DNA of 64,000 bases from Pegea sp. RAD2-039 (taxonomy: Eukaryota > Chordata > Thaliacea > Salpida > Salpidae), in assembly GCA_034620365.1 (NCBI GenBank), contig JAQGEQ010000161.1, positions 806,001 through 870,000 of the forward strand. Reading direction: 5' to 3'. How positions within the stretch are numbered: position 1 is the first letter of the stretch; every line of letters starts with the position of its first letter. The notes under the pieces were generated by a model. That model did no database searches and was not told where the DNA came from. It was given only the letters and a program-made list of their open reading frames with translations. Below, piece by piece: positions 1 through 13,327 of this stretch. The position numbers and the translations under genes were made by a program.

Positions 1-1640
1 TATCAATGTTAGAACCCTTTTTCTGGGCGTATAAACCCCACAGCATGAAAACAACCCCTTCTAAATTCTTACTTATCCATGAAATTATAGAATCTGTAAA
101 TTTCTCCCAGCCTTTGTTTTTATGCGAATTGGCATTTGAAGCCTGAACAGTGAGAACTGCGTTGAGTAGAAGGACACCTGCAATAAACCAATCAAACATT
201 TAATCTCGAAATTTGATTGTATAAAAGTGCCAAATGTAGATGGGATAGTGAAGAGCAAGCATTCATTTGAGATTCAAACACTTAAGGTTAGTTTTTATTA
301 CAATATTACGTTGCAAGTATGTTCTTATCAGCTTGGTTTTGTTAACCAAGGAGTTTTTACGAGTGAAAGTGTTGAATCAACTCAGCTGACTAATAAATGA
401 GTTTTTGTAAATGATTCGAACTTGCTTTGTTTACAACTAAGCTGCGAATCAAAGGTTTTATCATACAGCTAAACAAGTAATAGCAACATCTAACAACCAT
501 TTGGTTGATAAATCTAATTTGCAAAGCTAATTTAACTAAGATTAAATCTTAGGCCTAATAACTAAGCATTATGAGGTAAACTCAAAACCGATTGAAAGTT
601 TAGAGTAGAAAATTGAAGAAAAAATTCAAATAATCTTCATTTTGAACCTTGTTTTGCCCACTCTGTAAGTTCACCATGAGCTGGCTTCACAAAATCTTCT
701 ATTTCATCTTTTAACTGTTTGTAAATATTCTTCAAGCTGGGTGGAGCAGAAACTCCTTTCTACAAAAATGAATTAATGCTGAAAAGCTAGAAAAAATCAA
801 AAATCATATTTTTGTTTCAGATGTATTTTGATTAAATAATCAATTTATGAATTTCTAAATGAACCTGGACACTGAAACATAACCCATGCGCTTGGTCTGG
901 ACCATGGTACGGGTCCTGGCCAAGAATTATCACTTTTACATCTTCCAATCGATGGTGTAGGGTCCATGAAAATATATTTTGAACCAATGGATATATTTTT
1001 TTAGTTTTAGCTTCATCAGTCAAAAACTTGTTAAGCTATTTGAGATAAAACAAAAAAGTCTTGAATAAAAGAAGGCTTTTAGCAAAATGAAGAAATATTT
1101 TTTATTTGATTTTTTATGAAAATTCTACTAACTTTTAAAAAATATGGTTTTAGTGTCTCCGGCAAAATAACTTTTTTCCATGAGTTTCCAATCCTGACTT
1201 TTGATGACATAAAAGTTATTTCATAACTTTTTTCTTCTACTTGGGAACTATGACAAAAATAGATTAGTTGTAACATCTATCTTACTACTTCAAGTAAATC
1301 AGTCAATTTAAGTTGAGAATTTTCCATAATTAAGATAATAATTAGGCGAAAATTGAATATATACAAACCAATCTTGAGATTTTGTCTTTTTCAAATCTTT
1401 ATTACCATCTTCTGTTAAGTTTGCTTTTTTATTTGGAATTTTATTATAATTCTCTTTCTATAATGAAAATTTATATAAAATAGTTTTAAAACATTACGGT
1501 TGTTTATATATAGAATTACAATTATAGTTTTTATAATGCATTTTATTAACATTTCTAATAATAAAACTTTTATAATTACTCACTTTAGAACGTTTTTCAG
1601 GTAAATTGAAAAAAGAGCTAATAGTTTTTTGGTTTGACAT
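1..1640 (-). CDS. UNG: Uracil-DNA glycosylase, nuclear type (partial, 3' end outside window)
   Basis: Removes uracil from DNA to start base excision repair. Exons by splice signals and phase: 1640-1584, 1457-1369, 1247-1133, 1035-865, 759-648 and 177-1 (continuing beyond base 1), giving about 240 codons. The fourth exon carries the family-1 catalytic block [18 protein letters not shown], whose Asp activates the attacking water. Exon 6 carries [25 protein letters not shown] and the strand [15 protein letters not shown]. The C-terminal DNA-intercalating HPSPLS-type loop should lie just outside the window. The start at 1640 opens [12 protein letters not shown], which resembles the PCNA-binding PIP box at the N terminus of vertebrate UNG2, so this looks like the nuclear form. 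Exon 2 is a lysine-rich linker. The join of exons 2 and 3 (donor at 1369, acceptor before 1247) is the least certain. No break is seen in the catalytic core. Confidence 0.95.
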
Positions 1641-4600
1641 CTTATGTACAATTACTTACAAGATACAGTGATAAAAATATCAAAACTACAACTGTTCTAG
1701 TCAAATAAGATCGAAAATAAGTGATTAGCCATATCATATGAAATAAAGTGATGGTTAAAAATTATAGAATTTTTTTTAATTGACAGATTTTCAAGTGATA
1801 TATACAAATGAAATAGTTAAGCAATTAAATCTAAGAAAAAAATATCTTAGTAGCAAACAGAATTTAATTTAATTTGCAATTAAGTTCTATAGTTTAATAT
1901 CTAAACTTTATTCATATAAAATGTTTATTTCATAAAAATTTTCAGATAGAAAATGATGAAAAAAAAAATAAAGTTTAACCAATCTAAAGAACTTGTGTTT
2001 AAAATAACCAATAAATGGTTTATCAATCTAAATGTTGCATTAGTTATGTAAATGATAGTAACAAAGTTAGTCTTGATGTGCACAAAATCTTATAAGTTTA
2101 CACTTTTTATTCGTTTTCAAATTTGTTTAATGAACAAAAATATTATTAAGCCATGATACACAGCTGAATATAAGATATAAGGATAAACTGTGCAATATTC
2201 TAGGACAAGTACAAAATGGCTTATGTCTAAAAATCATCAGCGTCTTATATTATTATTATATTATAAATAATCATTCAACTTTTAATAAATTAATATTTTG
2301 GAAATCGATTGACCAATCAAATTAAGCAGCTGAGCAAGTAAGTTTTATGAAAAATCAAAAAGACAAACTCACAATTTGGTCATCACTTTCAAACCAAATT
2401 ATCAAATATTTGAAAACAAGAAATATTTGGAGATTTTAGAGCCTTTTACCACATACATCCGTCCTAAATAAGAGTTTAACTCCTCCGTATGGAGTACTCA
2501 CCTTAAGAAAGATATTACACAGCTTAAATTCGTCCAAAGATCATTCACTAGGAAAGCTTTCCTTCCAAGTGATACGTACCACCACCAGTCTCTTCAGTTT
2601 TTTTTATTCATTTATATCAAATTTTTGGTTCATAATTTACATTTAGCTTCTTCTACTATTTTGTAAGTTATGTTTTGTAAGCGTGTCTTAGAAGTTTATT
2701 ATTTATATTATGTAAGTTTGTTTTGTAACTATTTACCACTAGTTACTTTAAAATACAAAAATTGGTTGCTAATTTATGAGAAAGATATCATGTAAAAAGC
2801 AAGATAAATGGTTTAAACAAACAACCATACAAATTAGAGTTATTTCTGCCGGCAATAAAATTAGATTTTATATTATCTTAGTTTTTTTTTAGTTTTTAAA
2901 ATATTTATTTGATTAATCATATTATTCCTACCAGCTTAAGAGCACTGTGGCAAATTTTAAGTATGTCTGAAATTAATTATTTTTGTCATTCATATATTAT
3001 TTAGTTACAGAGTAAGAATATCAGTTCAAAAAGTTTTTTATTTCAAGATTTCAAGGGGCTTCAAGATTTGAGAACCATAGACTTGAACATACTATATAAA
3101 AAGATATTAAAATAGTATTAAAGATTCAATATAAATGTCAGAGATAAAAGAATGGCATCAACTGTTTAGCTACTAATTGAAGATGTTATTTTTCAGTTTT
3201 ATATATTTTGCTAAAACTTTTTTGTTAGGTTTAATTAAGTAGAATGTACATTCTTATTTTATATATTCCCATTTTTTCTTCTTTCATTCATTTGATGGAA
3301 AAGTTAATTAATTTACAAAAAGATTTTTTCTTTAGGTTAGTGAATCATAATTTTTTACAAACAAATCTCATCATTATACTCAAGCCAAATTTTTTGTAGT
3401 TATCTGTATTACAAATTGAGTCTCATATTAGGCTACCAGTCAAGCAGATATTTGATACTTTCATTTATTTTATAGCCAATGTGTGCTTTAACTTGAATTA
3501 GGATATTAGGAAAAATATTTTTATTGAAGCTTATTAGACAACTAAAATAATTATTTTTCAACTTACAGCGGGCTGCATCTCAATTAAGTGATGCTGTTTA
3601 CTTAAACTATCAGTTTACAAAATTAAATATTGATGATACTTGAAAAATTTCTTTTTATCAACGTTTATAATAAATAAATAATCTATGTGAGAAGTTACTT
3701 GAAGTAAAATTTTCAAAGATCTGTAATACATTTTGAAATAGAATTTCATTTAAAGGAACAAAAAGTAAAATTCCATAAGAGATATATTAGTTACATAAGT
3801 TATAAAAGCAAGCTTACATACTTGGTGTCTATGACATCTATATATTCTTTTTCTTAAAGACTCTGAGCACCTTTTAAGTTTTATTATAGAACAAATATAA
3901 AAATTTGATTTATTATCAATTTGTTGTTTATGCTTTTTTATGCTGTCAGTTCTATTACTGAGTACAATTTCTCAAACTTTATAAAAACACGTGCGGAGAA
4001 GTTATTGTCATGACAAACTATCAAATATTGAAAAGAAAACTTTATACAGAAAATTTTTCATTTTTTTATATTATTTTAGCGTTTATGGAAGCAAGTAAGT
4101 GCTTTTTTTATTCTTCTAGTTTTGTTTTCTTTAATGGAAACCTTTCTAAAATATTTAGTTCCACTAAGTAGACATTTCTGTTCAGATCAGAAAATTATTT
4201 GAGAAAAGGATTTTTTCACGAAAAACCTTTTCAAAATTCAAATTTTATTAGACCAAAATTACCTTCAAGTAATATCTAAACCCTGCTAAAGTGGAAGGGT
4301 GCAACTAGTAGCAAGAGCTGTAAAACTTTACATCCAACTAAATGTCTTTTACAACATCTCTATTTAAAACTTTAAAAACATGAATGTTATTTATCTGTTT
4401 TGTTTGCTCATACGTTAATAACTAATTAGATGTTTTAAATAATTGATAAAAATGAAAATCAGTTTTACTTTCTATTCGAAATCTTTAGGGATCAACATCA
4501 ATAATTAAATTGATCAACTAATGATTCTGGTTATAGCATCATCTAATCCTTACTACTATAATCAAGTTGTTGATAAAAAATATGAATGAATTTTTGATTA

Positions 4601-7600
4601 TATCTACTATCATTATACATACATACATCATGAATCTTTTATGAATCTTCTATTTTACTCTGATTTAATCTATACACGAAGATTTGAATAAATTTATTTC
4701 TATCGTTTTTGCTACCAACGTTGTTTACTGTTAATCAAAACTTTTAATTCTTGATTAATATAAAAGGTAGAGTTATTTGTTTCTACTTTTGATTAATTTT
4801 GAATCCAAATTTTAGATTTGATAAAAAAAAAGACTTATTTACTTTATTAAATACTTAAAAGCTAAACAAATATAATCAAAAGTTGTAAAGCTTCAATACT
4901 CTCTATCACTATCTGCTTTTAAATCTAGTTTATTTCAAAGGAATGTTTATAAAACAGTATGAACAGTTTTCGATAAAGGTTGATCTGATTTTGTTTGAAA
5001 GCATCTTATAATAGAAAATATTAATAGATTAGATAATTTGAAAGGTTGGTTAAATAATTTAATTTAATAAGTTTAAAAGTGTTAACTTCTTATCTTCAGC
5101 TTATCTCTATTTAGCTCTATAATCAGCTTTTTAATCAAAATAAAACTTTTGGTTATATATTTTTTTTGTTTGTCAAGCTTGTTTTTCACGTTCAATCTTA
5201 TTTTCATTTATTTTATTTTGTCTGTGTTTAAAAAGCTGATTCAATTATTCATTTACACATTAAACTTCTAAAACCACTAAAAATAATAAAACTTTGAATT
5301 TTATTTCAATATATATTTAGAAAAAAGTAGTTTCAAAAACTTTTTACTTCCAATAACCTCTCAGACAAAACTGAAATGTGTAAGTTTTAAGTCTGTAAAA
5401 AGTATTCTATGAATGCTTTTTAAAGTCAGTTAAAAAGGATAAAAAAATGTTTGCCGAGAGTAAATAAGAGAATAATGACATATGTTTAAATTAGATGTAA
5501 GAAACTTAGCACTTGATTCAATCTATACTAAAATAATTTTTGTTTTCTATGTTAGCTAGAGCACCCTACCGCAGCAAGATTTTTAAATGTAGACAGCTAA
5601 ACAATAGATTGTAAAGATGTTACAGTATTTAATGGAAATCAGGCAGTTCCAAATGGTAAAAGATGCTTGAATAACAGTGATTCATTCAGCTATATTTTTA
5701 TAAGACTGAAAAAAAGAATTTTGAAAACTCAAACATAAAAAAGTTATTTGTAAGTTGGTATAAACTATTGAATACTTCAGTAAAAGCAGCAAAAACTTTG
5801 TGAGTTGTAAGCAAGCTTTTGAGTGTCAAGTTTGAACTTTTTTATGTGAATTGATCATTAACTGATAGCAGAGGATTTTTTTTAAGGTTTTCTCTGATTT
5901 GAGTATTTTAAATTAAATATTTTTTACATAGCTTAAATCCAGTTTTTATCGATGAAATTTTTTAAATTCTTAAACTATAATTAGTTTTCCAGAAATTTTA
6001 TTTGTTTTTTTAGTGTTATGGTAACAAAAAGTTCTCGATAATAAAAGATTTTGGCAGTTTTCTTTACATTACTTAGTACTTTTATTTATTGTTTTTATTT
6101 AGGTTAAACTACAGCTTAGAAAATTCAGTCATGCAGTTTATAGTTATTAAAGCATTTGATAAACCAATAATTGTTTGTTGTGAGTATTGATATTTATAAA
6201 ACAAGATTTTATTTTGCGGTATACCAAAATTTGTTGTGAATATTTTCCGGCAATAAATTTGTTTTTGTATTAATACTTTAAGCAATTACATTGCTCTGAA
6301 AAACTCATTGCTAACCTTTCACAGGTTATTTAGTTGTTTTAAAAGTTTTTTTGATTTAATAAGCATTCAACAAGTATAAAGCAAAAAAAGAATTATTAGA
6401 AAGAAAGGTGCCTCATAATTTTTTTTCTTTGAAATTTTATAAATAGCTATAATGAATTATAATCGTACAAACAAAGCATTAAGTTGAAATAATATCATCT
6501 GTTATGGTTACATTTAATAGTAAGGTTACTCGAACCTTTAGTTGAAATAAATATTTGTATAAGTTGTATTACTCAATTTTATTACTATTATTATAAAAAG
6601 GCTTTGAGTAAATCATTATTAATGATTAATCGAATAACTCTAAGGGTTCAGTTAAAGATCTTCCAAATTATTTTAAGTGTAAACATTGAAAATTATTTAA
6701 ATTATAAGTTTTAAAATATTAAATTTTAGTTAGATTTATATAATTTTAATTTTTTGAATAATTAACAACTTAAAATTCGTAATTAAAAACTTTTGAAAAA
6801 TGAGTTTTAACTTGTAAAATTTCTGAAATCAGTTTTCAGGAATCAACTATTGAGCAAATTGTACTTTTATGGCTTGTTTGTATCTGAAACACACAAATAG
6901 CACCCTAAGGGCAATCGTTCTATTACCATAACTTCAAAGTACAAATGAAAAAGTTAAAATAATTAGTGAGCAACCTCATAAATAAAAGAAATCAAAATAT
7001 CATCCATTTCATTAAAAGCTGATCACCTTTTTTGTAAAACTATTCTTGTAATGTTCTCATTTACGAAAAATTGATTTGTCTTAAAATCGATTTCATGCAG
7101 TTGGGCATAACTTAAAATGAGCTAAAATGAAAATTTTATTTGAGAAATATATATGTTCTTTAATTTGACATATTCTATAAGTAAAGATTTATCTCGTGCA
7201 GAAAACTACAAATTGTCATCTTATCATTTAAATCACTTGCAAATTGAACATTGAAATACTTGCCGGTCATGCAACGTATTTTAGATTACCAGGTTTGAAA
7301 CTTTTTTGATAACTTTTTCACTGAAATTTTTTTGAAATAAGCAAGTATTAAATTTCATGGAAAACTACGTCTAAATGATTTTATTAGTTTTTAATTCTTT
7401 TAAAATCTTTCTTAGTACAAGAACTATCTGTAAAAATACTTTTAAATAACTGCTAATTACATTGGCTGGCTTTTGACATTGATTCTAAAAAGTTATTTTT
7501 TTAGGATCTTTAAGACTTATAAATTGAGATTTAGAAATTCTGCTTAGTGATCATAAAATGTTTAAAGATTTTCACTGAAGGTTGGAGTATAATTAACTTC

Positions 7601-8347
7601 CTTCTTTAATATTACAATTCTAGTTTTCATTTTGAAATAATAATGCACCAATGGAGTGAACAGTTAATTAAAGAATTTTGACTGATTAATGAAGCTTTTT
7701 CTTTGAACTTTTGTTCATTTGTAAGTTGGCATCTCTCAGTTTTCTGGTTCAACTCAACAGAAAAGTTTTTTTTTTAGAAATATTAGCAAATTACTAAAAC
7801 TAGAAAAACTGAAAAGCATTTATTGAAAGCAGCTGATAATTATGATTGATAAATTTCTTTATAATTGCCCAACTGTCTAAACTCTAAACTAAACTTCTTT
7901 ATTATCAACTTACTAGTTTCATTTGCTATATTTAGTTGAAGTAATTATAACTTATCAATTGTAATTTTATACATTAAAAAAATAAATAGTCTATTGATTT
8001 AAAAGTTTTAAAAAAGTAAAGAAGTATACATTATTAGGAAATATAATTTATAAACATAAGAAAATTGAAATAAGAATGACTTGTAAGGTAGAAATTTGAC
8101 CTTTTGCTTTGCTTTTTTCTATTTCTCCAATCAACTCATTTATTAGATGCAAGTTCTCACATTCGACTAACAGAATTCAGCGAGAGTCTTTTAATTCAGT
8201 TAATGCAAAGCTCAACAATTTGTATTATGTCTTGTTGCTATAGTAACTGATATATAGAAAATTTTAAACGATATTTTTGCAGATTTATTTTATTGATAGA
8301 AATATTTTAAGAAAGAATCAATTAGAAGCAATTTGATTGGTTAAAAC
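1641..8347. other. AT-rich intergenic region between UNG and the GPCR
   Basis: No reading frame of useful length and no chain of splice-compatible exons was found on either strand. The UNG promoter should lie just above 1640 and the GPCR promoter just below 8348, a divergent arrangement with about 6.7 kb between them. The only recognisable content is a LINE scrap near 2.45-2.60 kb. The rest is A/T-rich sequence with homopolymer runs. Confidence 0.6.
2445..2603 (+). mobile_element. CR1/Jockey-like LINE fragment (end of reverse transcriptase ORF)
   Basis: Read in one frame from 2442 the sequence gives PFTTYIRPK, a stop, then EFNSSVWSTHLKKDI followed by LKFVQRSFTRK. This is the conserved segment after the reverse transcriptase thumb in CR1/Jockey-type non-LTR elements (typical form YVRPxLEYxSxVWSPHLxKDI...VQRRFT). 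The TAA replaces the usual Leu/Ile codon, so the copy is dead. Similarity ends in a T-rich stretch near 2600. It is the part of the protein missing from the larger LINE remnant at 24 kb, so it is a separate insertion and not a piece of that one. Confidence 0.7.
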
Positions 8348-11300
8348 ATGGTAACTAGTCCATCACTATTTGTAAATAATCAAACCTTTAATCATCTAAT
8401 CAACAACATCACTCAACTGCCATGGCTACCGTACAACGATACTCTTCGGGTCTTTGAAATCATTTATCTGACTTTACTAATGGTTGGAGGAAGCTGCGGA
8501 AATATTCTTGTGATCTCTTCTATCATTTTTGAAAGAAGAGTTAGTCGTAGCGGCAACATCTTCATCATTAATCTTGCTTGTGCTGACTTACTGGTAAGTG
8601 TATCAAAACATACTTCGTTCCGCTTCACTAAACACTACTTTTACTCGACTTAGCTTAACGAGCATTAAATGCATTTTGAACTAGATGATCAGTAGTCTTT
8701 ACTCTTTTGTCAGATTAGTTGGAAATCACAATTGATAGGATATTTATTATGAATAATCTTTAGAATTACATAAAAAGTTTTTTACTGCAATGAACTGATT
8801 CGAAAAAAAATTCTATTTGTTATGATTTTGTCAAATATTTACATATTTTTAGTTTTAAAGGTTTTGGTTGCATTGTTAAAAAGTTTCTTTGTAACCAGTG
8901 CAGAATTTTATACATAACTTATATACTTTAGAGTATTTGTACAATTGATAACAACAAGCAAATTGTTTTTCACTATTAGGCATCTTATTTTGTATAAATA
9001 ATTTAACAATCTATTTTTCTATAAAACATTTAGAATATCGATAATTTAAACTACAGATGGATTTTGTTATCAAAAATTTTTTTAAAGATTTTTTTGTCTA
9101 TCTTTCAATAATGGGTTATATTTCATCTACTTTAATCTAAACATAAGTAACTTTTAGTTTTATATAAAGCTTTTATAAAGCATTTTTATCTAAACATTTT
9201 GTTATATCTATTTGTCAACAAAGTAAAAAAAAAACATAAAATTACGTCAAAAAGTTCACTAACATTTTTTAAAGATTTCTTTTAGCAACTTTCTTATGAT
9301 TTAATCTCATTAACAGATGTCCATTTCTTCAAATTTAAAAAATAAATAAGTTTTCAGTTTTTCTAAAATTAAATTAGCTTTACAAAATTGTCAAATAATC
9401 AAAAGCATGAAAAATTTGTTTACAATAAATAATGAGACAAAGAATTATTTAATTTTTCATGATGGTTATATAAATGATTAATAGGGAGAAAGTTTTCAAA
9501 TTTTCTACATTAAATCAAAAGTATCTTCTCTTTTTTCAAAATGATATTTGTTTACTGAATGTTTAATTTTCATTTAAAAAGCTATTAGTCATATAAAAAC
9601 ATTACAACAAGTTTATGATAAAAACCTATGATAAAAAGTTCATTTAGATATTTTTACAAACGAATTTTGTATTCAGGCAACTGGTATTTATGTACCAAGT
9701 ATGCTAGCAAATGTGATTAAAAGAGGAGAGAACGCATTGGGAAATCCACCTGTTTTGTGTAGTATTTTTGGTTATGGAATTACTTATTGTTGCGCTTGTT
9801 CTATCCAAACTTTGTCAGTAATATCACTTAATAGGTAAGTTAATAGTTTTTTTTGATAATTAAATAAACATAAAAATAATTTTTGGTAAGGAAATGGTAA
9901 TAATAAAACTCTTTACTTTCATCATTGTAATTATGCGAGGCTAGCTTACCTGATTGGTAACAGGCAAACGAGTTTTTTAATTTCTGAGAAACAAATAGAC
10001 TGAATAAAATAATAACGAAATAAGCGATGTATAAAATGGTCTGTTTAAAAAAACTGAAATTATTAAAAAGTTAAACCTTATACTTGATTAACTACTAGTT
10101 TATATGTTTCTGCCAAAAATTTATTTTAAAAGTATACAGAGTAAACAACAAATAGATTACGTGACAAAAATTTAGATTTTTAGTGACATTTATTTAAATT
10201 TTTAATTTTAATTAAAGTTTCGAGCCTAGAACTTCTTGTAAACAATTTTTATTCCTTTTTGATTCAATAATAAATAACTGAAGATTATCTTCAAACTAAT
10301 AAATCTTATGTTTGTCTTAACGATTACTTCACCTGAGATTGATTTATAGTAAAACATTTGAATATTCTAAAAATATTTACCATATCCCAATTTTTTAACA
10401 TCTCTTGGAATTACCTTTACATAAAAAAGATGTTAACATTTGTAATCAAATCTGCAAGGTTTTTTTTTTGTAAGATGATTACATGCTTTGTTACTACTAT
10501 CCAAGCTTTTAATAAATTGAGTTTATAATAAATGCAAAAAATTATTAAATAATAAATGAAGCATGTTGTTTTGACTACATTTAATGTATATCAGGTACAT
10601 GGCAATTGTTAGAAATCGTTCTTATAAAAGATTCTTCTCGAAGATGAGTTGTGTTGGATGGGTGATTTTTATTTGGGCCTGGCCAAATGTTTTGATGTTA
10701 CCGACATTATTCGGTGATTGGAGTGGCTTGAGGTAAAATACACTCCATTTATTATCGACTTTTTATTCAAATTTTACTATTAGGTTTAATTTGAGTTACT
10801 GCAAATTGCAATTCACTAAAAGCGTGAATATTCAAAAACATATGTTTATAAAGTAACTACAAACTCTATTTACACTAAAAATTTTCCCAAGAAATGTTGT
10901 CACATTTCACACTAAAATCTAGAAATATTATTACATCCGTTTTTCAGTATTATTGGAAGAAACAGAACTTCAAGTTCAGTTCAAGTCATAGTATTAAATA
11001 AAGTTAAAATAATTTAGCTATTAGTGTACTAAAATTACTTTATTTATAAATAAATTTATGCAAAAAAAAGTAATCCTCAGTCTATTAATATGATAATTTC
11101 TGTGACTTCAAAACCAGAAACCATAATTGACGTAAATATATATAAATAAGATAATAGTTTCACGTGACAATTAAATATTTAATAAAATCAACTTGAGGTA
11201 TTTAGAAATTTTATCTTTAAAACTTTTTAGTAATACTAATCGAAGAACTTTTATAACTAATAATTAGTAGTCGAAAGTGCTTAAAAAATGCACAATAACG

Positions 11301-13327
11301 TTTAGCATAGCGTATATCTCAATGCATATGCTTCTAAAGAAATCAAAATATATTTTAAACTTTTTCTAAATTTTGATGCTGTTGGTCTGGTTTCGTTCAA
11401 GCAGATTTGAAGGAAAAAAATAAAAAAGATAAATATTCATTAATTTATAGAGACAATAAAAAGCTGACAATCTAGCTTATATGATTAAATGGCTGCCCTT
11501 AAAAAATTAATAATTAAACAACCAAATAAATTTTTTTTATAATTTTGTAAGATAATAAAAAAGTTTGTGATTTGGAATGTTTATTTAAACAAAAACTTTA
11601 TTTATAGTTTAAAACAAAACTTGAAGTACAAATTATTCGAATAAAGTTTTTATCAAAGCTGTGATTTTAATGAACTACAAATGCTTTAAATATAATTTAT
11701 TTAAATCTTTAAAAGGTAATTAAAAAAAAGATTACAATTATAATAAACAAACCAAAGTGTTGATAGAACATTCTTTACTAACAAAAACTAATTTCAAATA
11801 TATCTTTAAATTACTATAACTTCAAAACAAATTTTCAACCTATATAAATACCTCTTATAACAACTTGAAAGTCTTATAAAATCTTTTAGCCAATCAAATA
11901 GTTTCTATTGGCAATCTGTCATGTAGCAGATGTAAAAACGACCAAAATAATCGTATTAGTATGTCCGATCGATGTATTACTAATTAATGTCACAGATACG
12001 ATGCAAAGGTTATGGAGTGTTTGTGGGATGACGGAAAATCAACCGAATACAACTTCTTCTTTATGTCTTTGGCAATCTTCGCCCCTCTCATGATTATAGC
12101 TGTTTGTTATTTCCGTCTTTATAGGTAACCACCTAAAACTCAACTTGTTGCTATTTATGAATTAAAGTTTTATTTTAGATTTGTTCAACAGCGTAGCAAA
12201 GATCTTTTAACAGTCGTTACTTCTGAAAGTGGACTTGAGAGGAGTCACAGTCACTCAAATCGACTTTTTCAACGCGAGATTACTCTTATCCGCACATTAG
12301 CAGTCGCAGTTTTTTGTTTTGTAATTTGTTGGACTCCGTACGGATTAGTTGTCATGATCAATCCAAACAATTCCAACAAACATCTCAAAAAAGTAAGCTA
12401 CTTCATCCAAAACCGTTTCAATGACGTTTCATTGATGATTTTAAAGATTCCTTAGAATTTATTTTATTATGAATTTTAAAAATCGGAAAAATTTTGTAGT
12501 TTTGAGCTTCGCAAAACGTCAAATAAATCAGTTACAGCTTCTTGAACTAAGAACATTTTCAGACATAATAAAATTACAACATTGTACGAGTAAACTGATA
12601 TATAAACCTTACCCTTAATAGTCTATAATTCACCGAAAAATTTTACAAAAAAACTTTTTAAAAGAATTTCTTTAAAATATCTCTACAACAAAAACTAATC
12701 TTTAAACTTTGTCAATAATTTCACTTCTTTGTAATCCTTTCAAATTTTCACAGTTTTAAAAGTAAAGAATTTAAAAGACAAATGATTATTTTAGATTACG
12801 CTGAAATCTAATTTGAAATATTTATAATTGATAATTTTTAACAGGTTGTTGGCTGGTTGGGAGTTAGTAATTCTGCTGCAAACTTTATACTATATGGTCT
12901 TCTTAGTCCTACATATCGTCGTGGATATAAAAATCTTATAAAATATATCTTCTCTTGCGGTAAAGACAACTACCGAAGGCGAAGACGAAACACAACTATG
13001 AACAGCAGCGTTCTTTCGAAATATAGAGATGCAACAAACATGATGAAACGTCAAAGAGGGACCTCTTACTCATTCAGTATTAGAAAACAATTAACTGGAA
13101 ATGGAATTGATGAAGGCTCTAAAGAACAGCTAACTCCATTAAATCCTGATTTACCCGCTTCATCTAAAGTTTCATTCCAAAGTTTAAATGAAGAAACTGA
13201 AATGTCAGAATGCAAAAAAGATGAAGACGATGTTTACAAAACAATTAGCATTCAGTCATCCAAGTCTGGAAGCACTCAATTCATGAAGAGGCTCCAAACC
13301 TCCCTTCCAGACTTAAACTGCATTTAA
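8348..13327 (+). CDS. Class A (rhodopsin-like) GPCR, melatonin/Tre1-Moody/GPR84-like
   Basis: Seven-TM receptor at the cell surface. Exons: 8348-8593, 9677-9834, 10595-10732, 11996-12124, 12179-12392, 12845-13327; all phases agree, giving 455 aa. An in-frame TAA six bases upstream of the ATG supports the start. The N terminus carries glycosylation sequons (NQT, NIT). TM1 has GGSCGNILV (N1.50) and TM2 NLACADLL. A Cys precedes TM3 (PPVLC) and another sits in loop 2 (VMECLWDD), the expected disulphide pair. TM3 ends NRYMAIV in place of DRY, TM6 has CWTPYG, and TM7 reads NSAANFILYG in place of NPxxY. The 130-residue tail is basic then Ser/Thr-rich. NRY with a non-Pro TM7 motif fits the melatonin/Tre1/Moody/GPR84 group in family knowledge. 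The ligand cannot be inferred. No TM7 retinal-binding lysine, so not an opsin. Introns of 1083, 760, 1263, 54 and 452 nt. Confidence 0.92.

Noticed and set aside
6525-6545. GGTTCGAGTAACC on the minus strand as a tRNA B box
   Set aside because: No A box or acceptor stem in the right place; it is part of a short AAGGTT...AACCTT inverted repeat.
8348-13327. Opsin identity for the GPCR
   Set aside because: TM7 reads VVGWLGVSNSAANF with no lysine in the retinal-binding position.
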